DNA of 58,310 bases, taken from assembly GCA_902493985.1 (NCBI GenBank), contig CABURR010000005.1, positions 1 to 58,310 of the forward strand. The letters run 5' to 3'. The DNA comes from an uncultured Collinsella sp. GTDB lineage: Bacteria > Actinomycetota > Coriobacteriia > Coriobacteriales > Coriobacteriaceae. Under the pieces are notes generated by a model. The model was not told the DNA's origin, ran no database searches, and was given only the letters and a program-made list of their open reading frames with translations. Positions 58,216-58,310 of this stretch are shown here, piece by piece. Each line of letters opens with the position of its first letter. Position 1 is the first letter of the stretch. A program made the translations under genes and the position numbers.

Positions 58216-58310
58216 ATGACGAAAGGTCTGCACGTGCCTTCCGAGATCGGCAAGCTCAGGAAGGTCTGCCTGCACCGTCCCGGCGACGAGCTCCTCAACC
58301 TGCCGCCCGA
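58216..58310 (+). CDS. arcA: Arginine deiminase, N-terminal fragment (runs off the window)
   Basis: The first 31 codons, MTKGLHVPSEIGKLRKVCLH then RPGDELLNLPP, match the start of bacterial arginine deiminases (xxIHVxSEIGxLKxVLLHRPGxELExL). GTAGGAGG is 5-6 nt before the ATG. The enzyme converts arginine to citrulline and ammonia, feeding substrate-level ATP synthesis. Confidence 0.88.
   Translation, partial: MTKGLHVPSEIGKLRKVCLHRPGDELLNLPP

Noticed and set aside
1..58310. CRISPR arrays, rRNA or tRNA genes
   Set aside because: No regularly spaced direct repeats, no rRNA-like stretch and no cloverleaf with conserved TTCRANY arm were seen.

Overview
The window is high-GC, densely coded chromosomal DNA that I attribute to Coriobacteriia, most likely Collinsella. 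This is inferred from gene content and protein style (fermentative lactate and acetate genes, the start of an arginine deiminase gene, a D-aspartate ligase, small operons closed by strong hairpins), not from a marker gene. No rRNA, tRNA or CRISPR array was seen. Two lower-GC patches (about 5.5-7.2 kb and 9.8-14.2 kb) stand out as likely acquired DNA.

Layout. 0-2.5 kb: tail of an IS256-type transposase, a 200-bp MITE-like element, tatD and tcdA, and a tiny hydrophobic peptide gene with a LexA-like box in its promoter. 2.5-5.5 kb: an sdpR/sdpI-like immunity operon and ettA. 5.7-9.7 kb: a Tat-exported cysteine-protease-like protein with a lipoprotein, and two low-complexity surface or scaffold proteins. 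9.8-14.1 kb: a compact low-GC operon with two small ORFs (one DUF2087-like), an MFS exporter, a B12-binding radical SAM enzyme and a 36-residue peptide, which I read as a RiPP (ribosomally made, modified peptide) cluster. 14.2-19.9 kb: nadE, an aminotransferase, L-lactate dehydrogenase and a nucleoid-associated protein. 19.9-20.7 kb: a Phd/RelE-type toxin-antitoxin pair with a strong operator. 20.7-26.6 kb: lysine/diaminopimelate biosynthesis under a lysine riboswitch, with lysA and dapA fused in frame, plus a divergent M20 deacetylase. 26.7-31.3 kb: lipoprotein, HTH/kinase pair, secreted peptidoglycan hydrolase and MOSC protein. 31.5-33.6 kb: D-aspartate ligase and aspartate racemase, which together would supply a D-Asp wall cross-bridge. 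33.7-37.1 kb: an ECF-type transporter (T protein, fused A proteins, TrpP-like S protein) behind a Trp-Trp-Trp leader peptide and attenuator. 37.3-44.7 kb: C69 dipeptidase, lipid kinase, RNase D, zinc peptidase, xseAB and HIT protein. 44.8-48.7 kb: two tandem acetate kinases and a converging phosphotransacetylase. 48.9-51.1 kb: UDP-galactopyranose mutase and a glycosyltransferase. 51.5-57.7 kb: P1 peptidase, maf, DJ-1/PfpI protein, an RNA m5U methyltransferase and polyphosphate kinase. The window ends in the start of arcA.

The most novel items are the putative radical-SAM RiPP operon ending in the 36-residue peptide, the tryptophan attenuator in front of the TrpP-like transporter, the LysA-DapA fusion under a lysine riboswitch, the SOS-box mini-peptide, and several intergenic structured repeats, one of which occurs as two inverted copies with compensatory base changes.
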